Source of the DNA: Vicia villosa
Lineage: Eukaryota; Streptophyta; Magnoliopsida; Fabales; Fabaceae
Reading direction: 5' to 3'
DNA length: 64,000 bases
Assembly: GCF_029867415.1 (NCBI RefSeq)
Contig: NC_081185.1
Location: forward strand, 116,415,987-116,479,986
A program made the position numbers and the translations under genes. The notes under the pieces were generated by a model that worked only from the letters and a program-made list of their open reading frames with translations, did no database searches and was not told the DNA's origin. Positions 54,613 to 64,000 of the stretch are shown one piece after another. Numbering within the stretch: position 1 is the stretch's first letter; every line of letters starts with the position of its first letter.

Positions 54613-55830
54613 TAACAAACAAGAATATTATTATGAAATATTTGCATTCGTCATTTTTTTGATGATATTTATATCATGTATTATCAACTCTTGGTATCAC
54701 AAAGCAGGAGAAGTGATAGGCAGAATAGTGAAACTGCATGAAGACATAACATGATTGTGAGTAGAGTTGGTACATGAACTTCATCATCTTTATGTTATTT
54801 CATCATTATGTTCTCTCTTTTTGCATAATTTAATCTTAGCAATTTGTTTACTTCCATTGTTCCCCCATAATAATGAGTTTCCTTCCATTCTTTTAATAGT
54901 ATTTTGCTTTAAGACTTGATACAGAATTTTTGCAAATTGACACTAGTTATACGAAGGGGATGCATTGTTGATCAGGAGTGTGTAAAAGTTCTAGTAACGC
55001 CTAACCAAACCAATAGTCATGCTGACGCACACTTTTAATAAATCCCAACCTAATTTATGGGGAAAAAATTAAAGCAATCCTCTTAAATGAAAAACAAAAA
55101 ACCAGTGTAGTAATCAGTTTCTAATCAGTTGTCACAATACTCATTGTTCACACACAAATACACGATGATACTATTTCTTTCTTTCTTTTCCTCCTTCTGA
55201 ACTCTTGGTATCACGAATTGTAAATATTTCCCAGTATTTCAAATCGCAAGGTTTGTGAATCTTTCGATCTCAATGTTCACAAATCGGAAATCCTTCTCAG
55301 CATCTCAAATTGCAACTTCCCAAATGAGACATGGATAGTTGGCGAGTTGCAAACCCTTCACGGCAGCTCAAATACTAGGTCACCAATAGCATATATCTAC
55401 TGTTTTTTCATGCAGCTCCTCGGTGAAGATGAAATTCACTTACACATTCTCAATAGGTTATTTAATGTCTTTCACTATATGCTTTGTTTTTTTAGCTTGA
55501 ACGGTTGATTTTAATTAGTTTTGAATGATTATTTTTGCTTTGACTTTGCTTGAATAAACAGTGTTTGTGTATATTTGTTTTGTTTATCTTGTGCTAAAAT
55601 CCTTAATTTTATGCAAGTTGCTTTTTTTCTTCTTCATTTGCTGCTTAAGTGCATTCCCATAAAACCTGTTTTAAGGAGGCCCATAGAGATGATCCTCGAA
55701 GTATTACAATCTATGAGTAACATCTTGCATTAGTATGAGAAGATCCTTCTAGTATTAGAATCAATCGAATCAAGACTTGTATGCAATCACCATTCAAAAA
55801 TGAAAGTATTGGAATTACACAATTTCTTTA
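54613..55830. other. 3' flank of F-box gene 2 (shared with gene 3)
   Basis: Aligns by eye with 59014-59780 downstream of gene 3 (GATAACAAAC; GAAGTGATAGGC; GATGCATTGTTGA; AATAAATCCAA/CCTAATTTATG; CAGCTCCT). The duplicated block thus includes more than 700 bp of 3' sequence. No gene. Confidence 0.7.
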
Positions 55831-55839
55831 TAGACCCCT

Positions 55840-55970
55840 ACCTTATAAGAAATCCGCTGCGAAATTCCAAAAACGCTCATGTATTTCGGAAGTGCATCTC
55901 CGAATGCACCTTTTTTTGAAGAAAAAAAAAAGTGATTTCGGATATGCATTGACATGTCATCCATATTAGA
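55840..55970. repeat. Short legume repeat with TTCGGAAGTGCATCTCCGAA motif
   Basis: Contains a GTGCAT/ATGCAC palindromic core and a second, related TTTCGGATATGCATTG. Such motifs recur in legume transposon ends. It lies next to the Mutator-like fragment and could be its terminal region. Identity uncertain. Confidence 0.4.
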
Positions 55971-56039
55971 GTAAAATAAATCTCCTTTTTAATCATTTTC
56001 TCCTCATTATCATTATTTAATATTTTCTTTAAGGTGTCA

Positions 56040-56960
56040 ACAATGAACTCACACTTGCTCTTGAAAATTATCCTAGCACTAACTTTGTCATTTTTTCACA
56101 AATTTTATCTCTCTCCCATTCAAGAGTGACCATGCATTCAGTAATTGCTTCTTTAAGTTCATCACTTCATACAAACTCCAATACCACTTTGAGCTGATAA
56201 TTCTTGTCCAAATCCTCCATCATGAATTTGTCATACTTTGGTTCCTTCTTATTATCTAAAGCATCAGGGTCACTGCTACCAAACTCGTCATTATAATAGT
56301 TAGTCTCCACCTCATTATCCATACAACTTGATGAGCCTATCTTATCAACACCATTCACAAATTTATTTGGAATTTGCTTGTGCTTCTTTGCAATACATTT
56401 TACCCTACATTTTTTTCTTTGACATCATCTTTTTTATCTTCCATGTCAAAGTCATCATCCAACTCAAGAGCCCTTTCTTCCTCACTATCATCAAATGTTA
56501 TACCATTAGCTTCATGATCATTATCATCATTATGTTCATTTTCAATATTAACTTTTCACATTGTGTATCTTCTTCAACATTATTTGCAGCATCATGGTGT
56601 GCATCTTCTTCAACATTATTTGCACCATCATCTTATTCCTCTATATCAACATTAACTCCGCCATAATCTTATTCATCTACTTCAACAGTAACTCCACCAT
56701 CATCTTGTTCCTCTACTTCAACATACTCCATAATTATTTTGTTCTTCAACATTAACTCCAACCACACCTCTAATAGAATGATCAACATATAAGTGTACTA
56801 CTCATTTCATTTCATTGACATATTGATAAACCGCACCGGCATTTGTATCATTCATCATTCTCTTGTATTTATCCTCATCATTTTTATACCACCAAAATGT
56901 ATAGTTTGAATGATCAAGATCACAAATGTATTTCACGTCAGCAATGTTAGCAATTGTGAT
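56040..56960 (-). pseudogene. Mutator-like (MuDR) transposase fragment, N-terminal region
   Basis: Read from 56960 downward: a short region near the start (DLDHSNYTFWWYKND), a repetitive acidic stretch (VEEQDDG and NVEED units, 56560-56740), GITFDDSEEERALELDDDFD near 56440-56510, then SSDPDALDNKKEPKYDKF and MEDLDKNYQLKVVLEF (56170-56270) leading into an LKEAI-type segment. This order fits the N-terminal part of plant MULE transposases. Stops and frame changes are present and the catalytic DDE domain is absent. Confidence 0.65.
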
Positions 56961-57145
56961 TTAATAAAATAAAATCACGTCAACAATGTTAGCCACCTCC
57001 CCTTTTTTGTAACGGGAGGCTAATGACAAGGATTAAAACCAGATGGAAATCAACCTATAAGAAATTTATAAAAAAAAAAAATAGAGTAAAACCAAAACAC
57101 GTCAATTTAGAGGGACAAATTGGCAATTGAGTTAAATAAATTTGT
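56960..57145. other. Short intergenic stretch, nothing recognised
   Basis: Includes an A-run near 57072. No coding frame. Confidence 0.5.
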
Positions 57146-57149
57146 GGTC

Positions 57150-57443
57150 CTCTTAAATATCTCATATTTCACTTTTAGTCCTTAAAAAAATTTTACTTCA
57201 AATAATGGTCTTCATAAAATTTTTCATCTAAAGTTTTGGTCCCTCTTGCTAAAATCGTCGCTAAAACTATTACTAATTCAGTCGCTAAGTTGTAAAAATC
57301 ATCGGTAAGTTGCAGGAGGGACCAAAATGTGGATTGGAAATTTTAGGGAAACCATTCCCTAAAGACATTTTTTTGAATGATTAAAAGTAAAATATGAGAT
57401 TTGTCAAAAAAAAAAAAACAGTAAAATATGAAATATTTAAGAG
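57150..57443. mobile_element. Foldback/MITE-like repeat
   Basis: The ends CTCTTAAATATCTCATATTT (57150) and its near reverse complement AAATATGAAATATTTAAGAG (57424-57443) form long TIRs. Inside, TTTGGTCCCTC (57235) pairs with GAGGGACCAAAA (57316), and a second copy of the end motif lies at 57386-57405. No transposase. Target duplication not determined. Confidence 0.6.
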
Positions 57444-57898
57444 AAAGACAAAGATATTTAACCTTGACTATTTAAACCTACTTTTACTATGATATACTTA
57501 GTTTTAATACAAATATATAAAAGTAAAATATAATTAATAAAGTTAATGCAAATAATATTAATTCGAATGGTGAATTGAGTGTTACTTACTTATATTGAAA
57601 ATTTGAAATGAATCAAAATAATTTGTTTATAGTATTAGTAGGTGTAGCATTAGTTATTTTGAGAATGAGAAGTATATCTATGGTAAGCAAAACTTAAACG
57701 ACTACAGTACTATGCAAGTCAATATTGGGAAGACAATACAAAAACTTCATTACTACCATTAAATAGAAGGTTGAGCACAAAAGATGCGGATGAAGAGACC
57801 GAGTAAGGCTTGGAAATATGCAAGCATTAAGTTATATGTTCTCTTTCCCAATGTTACCTTCACTTCTTTCCAACTGCACAACGTAACTTCTTTTTTGG
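57444..57898. other. Upstream region of F-box gene 3
   Basis: AT-rich intergenic DNA with no gene or repeat recognised before the TATA-like box at 57899. Confidence 0.45.
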
Positions 57899-57906
57899 TA
57901 TAAATA
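57899..57906 (+). promoter_or_regulatory. TATA-like box upstream of F-box gene 3
   Basis: TATAAATA 40 bp before the ATG at 57946. If used, the 5' leader would be only about 10-15 bases, so the true start site may lie elsewhere. Confidence 0.35.
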
Positions 57907-57945
57907 AAGTGTTTGGTTTGTATATTTAAATACCTCTTTAGCAAG

Positions 57946-59013
57946 ATGTCAGAGAAGAGCGTTCATCTTCCTCAGGAACTGGTTGTTGAAATACTATTAA
58001 GGTTGCCGGTGAAGACTGTACTACGATGCAAGTGCGTCTGTAAGTCGTGGCTTTCTCTCATCTCTAATCCTCATTTTGCAACTTCACATTTTCAACTTGC
58101 TGCCACACCGCCCACAGAGAGACTTATTTGCTTGGAAACTTTTTCTAATGAAACCATATCCATAGATTTTAATGCATCATTTAATGATGATTCATCATAT
58201 TCTTCGCCGAGCCTTGATTTTTTGAGTGGTGTACGTCGTCCTAAAATTAGAGGTTCGTGTAGAGGGTTTTTGTTATTGCAGTATGGTACAAACTTCTGCA
58301 TATGGAATCCATCCACGGGTGTTCACAGACAAATACCTGAGTCTCTAATGGCTTCTCTCTCCACTGATTATTTTTCAAGGACTCTGTGTGGCTTTGCATA
58401 CGAGCCATCTGCAGATGATTACTTAGTAGTTTTGGGGTCCAACAACTACAATGTTTCTTATGATAGTTTGATTTACGTGGAAGTTTTCTCGTTGAAAGCT
58501 AATAAGTGGAAACTAATTGTGGGTGGTTCTCATTTTCCTTGTAGGATTAGTATTGACAGATTAGGGTTGCTCTTGAATAATGTTATTCATTGGTTGGTTT
58601 ATAATCACGAGACGGAAAGGTATGTTATTAGTGCCTTTGATTTGCAGGAAATGAGAATGTCTGAGATAGCTTTGCCATATTGTTTTGATGTTAGTTATAT
58701 TTCTTTAATTGAATATGATTTGTTGGTACTTGGAGGACTTATAAGTGCATTGAATATGGAGAAGTATACAGTTGAAGTTTGGGTATTGAAAGACTATGCG
58801 GATCATTCAAGTTGGACTAAGACTCTTACTTTATCTATGGATTCATACTTTTTTCCTGTATGCTTTACAAATTGTGGTAATATAATTGGTACAGATGGTG
58901 AAGGTCGATTGTTGAAGTTTAATGATAAATTACAGCTGCTAGAACATCAATTCTATTGTGACATTTATTTTAACAGATCCCATTTGGTGTTATATAGAGA
59001 GTCTCTGCTTTAA
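57946..59013 (+). CDS. F-box protein with FBA domain, gene 3
   Basis: 355 residues starting MSEKSVHLPQELVVEILL. This ATG is preferred to one 11 codons upstream because it aligns with the start of gene 2. F-box at about 6-48 (LPVKTVLRCKCVCKSWLSLI). The FBA region has GSCRGFLLLQYG, IWNPSTGVHRQIPES, CGFAYEPSADDYLVVLG, VIHWLVYNHETERY, LVLGGLISALN and VCFTNCGNIIGT. It lacks the last few residues (SLPSG) of genes 1 and 2: a TAA follows SLL. Role as for gene 2: SKP1-binding substrate receptor of an SCF ubiquitin ligase, target unknown. Confidence 0.9.
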   Translation: MSEKSVHLPQELVVEILLRLPVKTVLRCKCVCKSWLSLISNPHFATSHFQLAATPPTERLICLETFSNETISIDFNASFNDDSSYSSPSLDFLSGVRRPKIRGSCRGFLLLQYGTNFCIWNPSTGVHRQIPESLMASLSTDYFSRTLCGFAYEPSADDYLVVLGSNNYNVSYDSLIYVEVFSLKANKWKLIVGGSHFPCRISIDRLGLLLNNVIHWLVYNHETERYVISAFDLQEMRMSEIALPYCFDVSYISLIEYDLLVLGGLISALNMEKYTVEVWVLKDYADHSSWTKTLTLSMDSYFFPVCFTNCGNIIGTDGEGRLLKFNDKLQLLEHQFYCDIYFNRSHLVLYRESLL

Positions 59014-59990
59014 CTTCCTGGTGGTACGGAGCAAGCTGAAGTAGATGTCTAGTGATAACAAACCATAAGAATATGATTGTGAAATATTTGCACTTACCAT
59101 TTCATTGATGATATTTATATCTTGTATTCTTAACTCTTGGTAAAATAAAGCATGAGAAGTGATAGGCCAAATAGTTTTGATAGTAGATTTAGTAGATGAA
59201 CTTCATCATTATGTTCTCTCTTGTTTCACTATTTGATTTTCGCAATTTGTTTACGCATATTGTTCCCATTTAATAATGTGTTTCCTTCCATTATTTTAAT
59301 GAGGTTTTGCTATAGAATGTTAGCAAATTGAAACTACTTATCCAAACTGGATGCATTGTTGACAAGGGTGTGTAAAAATTCTGGTAACCCCTATCCGAAC
59401 CAATAACCATACTGACCCACACTTCTAATAAATCCAAGCCTAATTTATGAAAGTAAATAGAGGAGTGCTAAGAACATCCTCTTTTTAACACACTCTCGAA
59501 CACTCCCACTATGATAATGTTTTTTTGTTTTCCTCCTTTTGAACTCTTCGTAACACAGTGTAAATCCTTTTCAATTTCTTAAATCGCTAGATTTCCTCCT
59601 TCACGAATTGTAAATCCTTCTCAGTATCTTAATTGCAACTTTGCAAATGACACATGGACAGTCGGTGAGTTACAAATCCTTCTCAGCAGCTCAAAGTCCA
59701 GTTCACCAGTAGCATAGCTCTGTTATTTCTTCCTTGCAGCTCCTTAGTGAAGATGAAATTCGTTTACACATTCCCAATAGGTTATTAAATGTCATTCCTT
59801 CTATGATTTGTTTTACTAAAAATAGAAGTCGAAATTAAAAATTAGCTAAACCTACCATGCGAAAACAATACTATTCAGGACAAAAATAACAGACACAAGA
59901 AGCATCTACCACATTTTCGCTATCTTTTAACATGAACAACCCCAAAACCCAGTCTATTATCAGTAGTATGAGTAAAAACCTCTACAGGCA
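59014..59990. other. 3' flank of F-box gene 3
   Basis: The first roughly 750 bp are homologous to the flank of gene 2. The part from about 59830 may include old 3' untranslated sequence of the HSP90 pseudogene on the other strand. No gene. Confidence 0.6.
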
Positions 59991-59991
59991 T

Positions 59992-60660
59992 TTAATCCAC
60001 TACCTCCATCTTACTCTCCTCAGCACCATCCTCTTCCAGCAGAGGCATATCAACATCATTCACATCAGTCTCTACCTCATCAATGGAAAGACCCAACTTC
60101 AACATCCTATGAATCCATCCAGCAAATGTGTTGGGGTCATCAAGGCTAAAACCTGATGTCAAAAGAGCTGTCTCAAAAAGCAGCAGCACTAGGTCCTTAA
60201 CCGATTTGTCGTGCTTATCAACTTCAGCCCTCTTCCTTAACTCCTCCATGATTTCCATAGTTTTGTTGCTAGACATGTAGCTTCCCATGCTATCCCTCAG
60301 AGCCTGAGCCTTCATGACCCTTCCATGTTTGCCCTCCATCCATATTCACTAGTTACCAAACCGCAGGGTGAATCAACAATCCTGTCAGAGACAAATTCTT
60401 CACTTTGCCTCCCAATATTTCTTTCACGCCCCTGCAAAGATCTTCAAATGATTTCTTCTTCCTCTCTTCTTCAGTCTAATCATCCAACTTCAATCCTTTC
60501 TTTGTTGCAGAAACCAGTTTCTTCACAAGATTCTTCCTGCTCACTTTCAAAATCTTGTTCTGTTGCAACGTTTCACGAGAGAGGTTGAGTGGCAAGTCAT
60601 CAGAGTCAACAACTCCTTTCACAAATTTAAGGTACTCGAGTATGAACTTGTTGGTGATTT
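59992..60660 (-). pseudogene. HSP90 pseudogene, C-terminal part
   Basis: Minus-strand pieces match cytosolic HSP90: [18 protein letters not shown] and [13 protein letters not shown] (60560-60650), [14 protein letters not shown] (60465-60515), then [16 protein letters not shown] and [20 protein letters not shown] (60000-60320). The middle/C-terminal linker of more than 100 residues between RKNLVKK and KLVSATK is missing. An in-frame TAG follows LKLDD, a frameshift lies before VMKAQALRD, and the C-terminal MEEVD motif for TPR co-chaperones reads MEVVD. No N-terminal ATPase region is present. The 115-codon frame at 59992-60339 is only the last piece. Confidence 0.9.
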
Positions 60661-60740
60661 TAGTATCATCAATGTATTTTGGTAGTAATGTGATTTACTA
60701 TAGGTCAATGCAATTATGCGTTAAGTTTAAAATGAGTCAA

Positions 60741-61252
60741 ACGTGTAATTGAATACGAATAATAGAAACGGGGTTCCAAGGGGCGTAGCCCCTGGCGGGG
60801 TGCAGCCCCTGGCGGGGTGCAGGGCAGCTCCCCGTCGGGGTCCAAGGATCAGAGCCCCTGGCGGGGTGCGGGGCAGCGCCCTGCCAGGGTCCAAGGGGCA
60901 GCGCCCCTGGCTGGGGTCCAAGGGGAAGCGTCCCGTTCGACCAATTCGTTTGAATAGTTGTACCCTTTCCCAACCGACATAACTGTTTTTTTGAAAAGTT
61001 GTACCTTTTCGGTTTCTGTTATTAATCTCCTATATAAGGAGTCATTTGGCCTCAATTTTGGCACACGAAATTATACTTCCTCTCTACATTCTGATCTGTT
61101 CTCTATTGTCAGAAACAAATTGCTCTTCGAGAATTATCCCCGCAAAGATTTCGTGAACCCAGACAAGAATAGGGTCGAAATACTTTGTTCGGAAAGTGAA
61201 CGAACACGATTCTTCGAAGATATCCAAGATTATCATACAAAATTTTCTAACA
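60741..61252 (+). repeat. Probable 5' LTR of the right-hand copia element (start uncertain)
   Basis: Ends TTCTAACA at 61251-61252, 28 bp before gag. It contains a GC-rich array of CCCCTGGCGGGGT and GGGTCCAAGG units (60765-60925) and a TATA box in the near-palindrome CTCCTATATAAGGAG (61028-61042). TGTAATTG at 60741 is a possible left end. With no second LTR in the window neither the end nor a TSD can be confirmed. Confidence 0.6.
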
Positions 61253-61280
61253 AACGAACAAAGTATTATTTCTGATAATC

Positions 61281-63803
61281 ATGGCTGGAGGAGGAAGCAC
61301 CGTCAAGGAGATGACTAAAAGTTTCGGAAAATTGGACAAGTTTCAAGGACAAGACTTCAGGCGTTGGCAGAAGAAGATGCATTTCATGTTGACAACGTTG
61401 AAGGTGGTGCACGTCCTGTCTACACCAATTCCAGAAATTGAGGAGGATGACACGGTTGAAAATATGAGACGCCGATCAAAGTGGGAGAACGACGACTACA
61501 TATGCAGAGGGCACATTCTTAACGGTATATCTGATCCCTTATTTGATATTTACCAAAACGTGGAATCTGCAAAGGAATTGTGGGATTGTCTCGAAGCCAA
61601 GTACATGGCAGAGGACTCATCCAGTAAAAAGTTCCAGGTGACCGATTTCAACAATTACAAAATGGTTGAATCGAGGTCTGTCATGGAACAATTCAATGAA
61701 CTCCTCCGAATCCTTGGACAGTTCACACAACATGGATTGAAGATGGATGAAACAATATCTTTCTCAAGCATCATAGACAAGTTGCCTCCTTCATGGAAGG
61801 ATTTCAAACACAATCTGAAACATGGAAAAGACGAATTGTCTTTGATCCAACTTGGAAGTCACTTGCGCATAGAGGGATCTCTACGAGCGCATGAGGATAA
61901 CAGAGGAAAAGGCAAAGAAATTGTTGGACCCTCGGTTAATATGATCAAAAAGGGTGGTAAGAACGATAACAACAAAAACAAAGGAAAGAATCGTGATTTC
62001 AATAACAAAAAGGGCAATTTCGTTGTTAACAAGAAACCGAAACTAGAATGCTGGAAGTGTGGCAGAACAGGCCACTTCAAGAAGGATTGTCGTTTCGGCA
62101 AAAAGCACGACAACGCGAACGCAAGTGGTTCAGGAAAGGGGTCTAAGGACCAATCCGAAAACCAAGGTCAGAAATCAATTTGTGATTTGAATAGTTTGAT
62201 TAAAAATTCGGTTTCACTAACTTCTGAGGCATTTTATGTGCAGGATGATGCTATCGCGTGGTGGATTGATTCTGGCGCTACAACACATGTTTGCAAGGAT
62301 CGTTTTTGGTTCAAGACTTTTGTTCTTGTGGAAGATGGTTCTGTTCTATACATGGGAGATGATCACTTCGCTCCCGATGAAGGCAAAGGAAACGTGGTGA
62401 TAGAATTCAGTTCTGGAAAGACTATTACTTTGTTTAATGTATTGTATGTTCCTAAGTTACGTAAGAATTTAATTTCTGGTCCTGTATTGAATAAGCTTGG
62501 ATACAAGCAAGTGTGTGAATCCTATAAATATGTTTTATCGAAGTCTAGTGTGTTTGTAGAATTTGGATATTATAATAATGGAATGTTTATGATGAATTTG
62601 AATGGAGTTCCTAAAGATTCTGGTTCTATATTTACGTCTTCTTCGAATGTTATCAATTTTTCGTTATGGCATGCTCGTTTAGGACATGTACATTATAAAA
62701 TAATGCATGAAATGTCTAAAGACGATTTAATTCCTGTTTTTAATGAAAATAAGGAAAAGTGTAAAACTTGCATGTTAACAAAGATCACTAGGCAACCTTT
62801 TAAAAGTATAACAAGGAAATCTGTCATTCTTGAGTTAATACATAGTGATTTATGTGATTTGCATGCTACTCCATCATTAGGGAATAAAAAATATTTTGCC
62901 ACCTTCATTGATGATGCATCTAGATTCTGCTATGTTTATTTGTTGCATGCTAAGGACGAAGCCTTAGATAAATTCAAAATTTATAAAACTGAAGTTGAAG
63001 TGCAACTGAATGTGCTGATTAAAACTTTACGTACCGATAGAGGTGGTGAATATTATGATCCTGTATTTTTCCAATCCGTAGGAATCATTCATGAGACTAC
63101 GGCACCTTATACACCTCAACAAAATGGTGTGGCTGAAAGGAAAAATAGAATTCTTAAAGAAATGGTAAATGCCTTGTTATCTTACTCTGGTTTGAGTGAA
63201 GGGTTTTGGGGAGAAGCTATGTTAACGGCTTGTTATTTGTTAAATAGGGTTCCTAATAAAAGGAACAAGACTACCCCATATGAACTTTGGTATAAGAAAC
63301 GACCCAACTTAACATTTCTACGTGTTTGGGGTTGTAGGGCCGTGGTTAGACTCCCGGACCCAAAAAGGAAAACTTTGGGCGAAAAGGGTGTAGCTTGCAT
63401 CTTTGTTGGATATGTTGAACACTCCAAGGCTTATAGGTTTTATGTTATAGAACCTAATGACTTGATTTCTATTAACACAATTATAGAATCAAGAGATGCC
63501 ATATTTGATGAGAATTGTTTCTCTTCTATACCTAGACCAAAGATATTTATACCTAATTCAGACGAATCTCTAAGAGATGATCATTCATATGATGTGTCAA
63601 GTGAGATACTTGAACCCCGTAGGAGCAAAAGAGATAGAAAATCTAGATCTTATGGATCTGATTTTCAACTATATTTAGTTGAGGGATCAAAGGATCAGAT
63701 TGAAACTCAATACTATTATTGCTATAGTATAGTGGAAGATCCAAGAACGTATGATGAAGCTGTGAAATCTCAAGATTCTATATTTTTGGAAAGAAGTCAT
63801 TGA
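61281..63803 (+). CDS. Copia gag-pol polyprotein (gag-PR-IN, start of RT), frameshifted
   Basis: 840 residues starting MAGGGSTVKEMTKSFGKL. Gag has CRGHILNGISD (about 75). Zinc knuckle CWKCGRTGHFKKDC is near 256; protease WWIDSGATTHVC near 330; the GAG-pre-integrase HARLGHVHYK with CKTCML at about 463-500; integrase core HSDLC, RTDRGGEY, QQNGVAERKN (about 520-620). At about 63783 a T-run (ATTTTTGG) puts the frame out by one base and it stops at 63803, just before RT. It is a closer relative of the copia in F-box gene 1 than of the SIRE-like element. Confidence 0.9.
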   Translation: MAGGGSTVKEMTKSFGKLDKFQGQDFRRWQKKMHFMLTTLKVVHVLSTPIPEIEEDDTVENMRRRSKWENDDYICRGHILNGISDPLFDIYQNVESAKELWDCLEAKYMAEDSSSKKFQVTDFNNYKMVESRSVMEQFNELLRILGQFTQHGLKMDETISFSSIIDKLPPSWKDFKHNLKHGKDELSLIQLGSHLRIEGSLRAHEDNRGKGKEIVGPSVNMIKKGGKNDNNKNKGKNRDFNNKKGNFVVNKKPKLECWKCGRTGHFKKDCRFGKKHDNANASGSGKGSKDQSENQGQKSICDLNSLIKNSVSLTSEAFYVQDDAIAWWIDSGATTHVCKDRFWFKTFVLVEDGSVLYMGDDHFAPDEGKGNVVIEFSSGKTITLFNVLYVPKLRKNLISGPVLNKLGYKQVCESYKYVLSKSSVFVEFGYYNNGMFMMNLNGVPKDSGSIFTSSSNVINFSLWHARLGHVHYKIMHEMSKDDLIPVFNENKEKCKTCMLTKITRQPFKSITRKSVILELIHSDLCDLHATPSLGNKKYFATFIDDASRFCYVYLLHAKDEALDKFKIYKTEVEVQLNVLIKTLRTDRGGEYYDPVFFQSVGIIHETTAPYTPQQNGVAERKNRILKEMVNALLSYSGLSEGFWGEAMLTACYLLNRVPNKRNKTTPYELWYKKRPNLTFLRVWGCRAVVRLPDPKRKTLGEKGVACIFVGYVEHSKAYRFYVIEPNDLISINTIIESRDAIFDENCFSSIPRPKIFIPNSDESLRDDHSYDVSSEILEPRRSKRDRKSRSYGSDFQLYLVEGSKDQIETQYYYCYSIVEDPRTYDEAVKSQDSIFLERSH

Positions 63804-64000
63804 TGAAGAGATTGGTTCTATCCTGGAAAATAATACATGGGTATCATCTGATTTACCACCAGGCTGCAAACCATTGGGTTGCAAATGGATCTTCAAAAAG
63901 AAGATGAAAGTCGATGGTACAATTGACAAGTTTAAATCTAGATTAGTTATCCAAGGCTTCAGACAAAAAGAAGGGATTGATTATTTCGATACCTATGCTC
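63784..64000 (+). pseudogene. Copia RT, start, in the shifted frame (runs off the window)
   Basis: After the T-run the meaningful frame reads WKEVIDEEIGSILENNTW, then GCKWIFKKKMKVDGT and FRQKEGIDYFDTYA to the last base. This is the RT-RVT2 start expected right after integrase. The rest lies outside the window. Confidence 0.82.

Noticed and set aside
56328..56755. Plus-strand frames of 112 and 64 codons rich in Ile/Phe.
   Set aside because: They are the complement of the acidic repeats of the Mutator-like fragment on the minus strand.
60727..61064. Gly/Pro/Arg-rich frames on both strands.
   Set aside because: They come from the GC-rich tandem repeat of the copia LTR; no codon bias or domain.

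Overview
The window is nuclear DNA of a flowering plant, almost certainly a legume of the pea/vetch tribe (Fabeae). The grounds are a giant Ogre-type Ty3/gypsy retrotransposon with its diagnostic parts (extra 5' ORF, protease-RT intron, two RNase H domains, tRNA-Arg primer site), a SIRE/Maximus-like Ty1/copia element, and a cluster of F-box/FBA genes. About 80% of the window is retrotransposon sequence nested several layers deep. Only the F-box cluster (43-59 kb) looks like host gene space.

Layout. (1) 1-2490: decayed Ty3/gypsy chromovirus-like pol on the minus strand, running off the left edge and cut by the next element. (2) 2491-41666: an Ogre element on the plus strand. Its 5' LTR (2491-4920 plus 17404-19640) was split by a 12.5-kb non-coding Ogre relative (4921-17398, TSD GGGAC). 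The internal part has leader, PBS, ORF1, gag-pro, a 258-bp intron, then RT/RNase H/RNase H/integrase. The integrase is split by a 9.5-kb SIRE-like copia element on the minus strand (28557-38098, TSD AGATA). An untranslated tail of hairpins and tandem repeats leads to the start of the 3' LTR. (3) 41667-42827: start of another LTR element, ending at a 100-N assembly gap. (4) 42928-59013: three tandem F-box/FBA paralogues. The first is broken by an old, heavily mutated copia element (43199-49213, TSD GACTT); the second and third have intact frames. Between them lie a gypsy gag-pro relic, a hAT-type non-autonomous transposon with 8-bp TSD, a small MITE, a Mutator-like transposase fragment and a foldback repeat. 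(5) 59992-60660: an HSP90 pseudogene fragment. (6) about 60740-64000: the 5' part of a plus-strand copia element of the same lineage as the one in F-box gene 1, leaving the window inside RT.

Timing. The two LTRs of the inner Ogre relative, the visible parts of the Ogre LTRs and the two SIRE LTRs each differ at only a few sites by eye, so these nested insertions are all recent. The copia in the F-box gene is much older: its LTRs differ by about 90 bp in length and its coding region has several stops, frameshifts and a lost RT active site.

Most interesting signals. Just after the Ogre integrase are three tandem hairpins with different stem sequences that still pair, on a shared GAAA-loop core. 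Two counterparts sit at the matching place in the non-coding relative. A second covarying hairpin lies before the polypurine tract in both elements. The Ogre LTR has a 55-codon two-membrane-helix ORF right after its TATA box, and the inner element has a tRNA-like Pol III A/B-box module in each LTR. The non-coding relative kept leader, primer site, hairpins and LTR ends but no protein genes, so it points to the cis-acting parts an Ogre-type element needs to be mobilised in trans.
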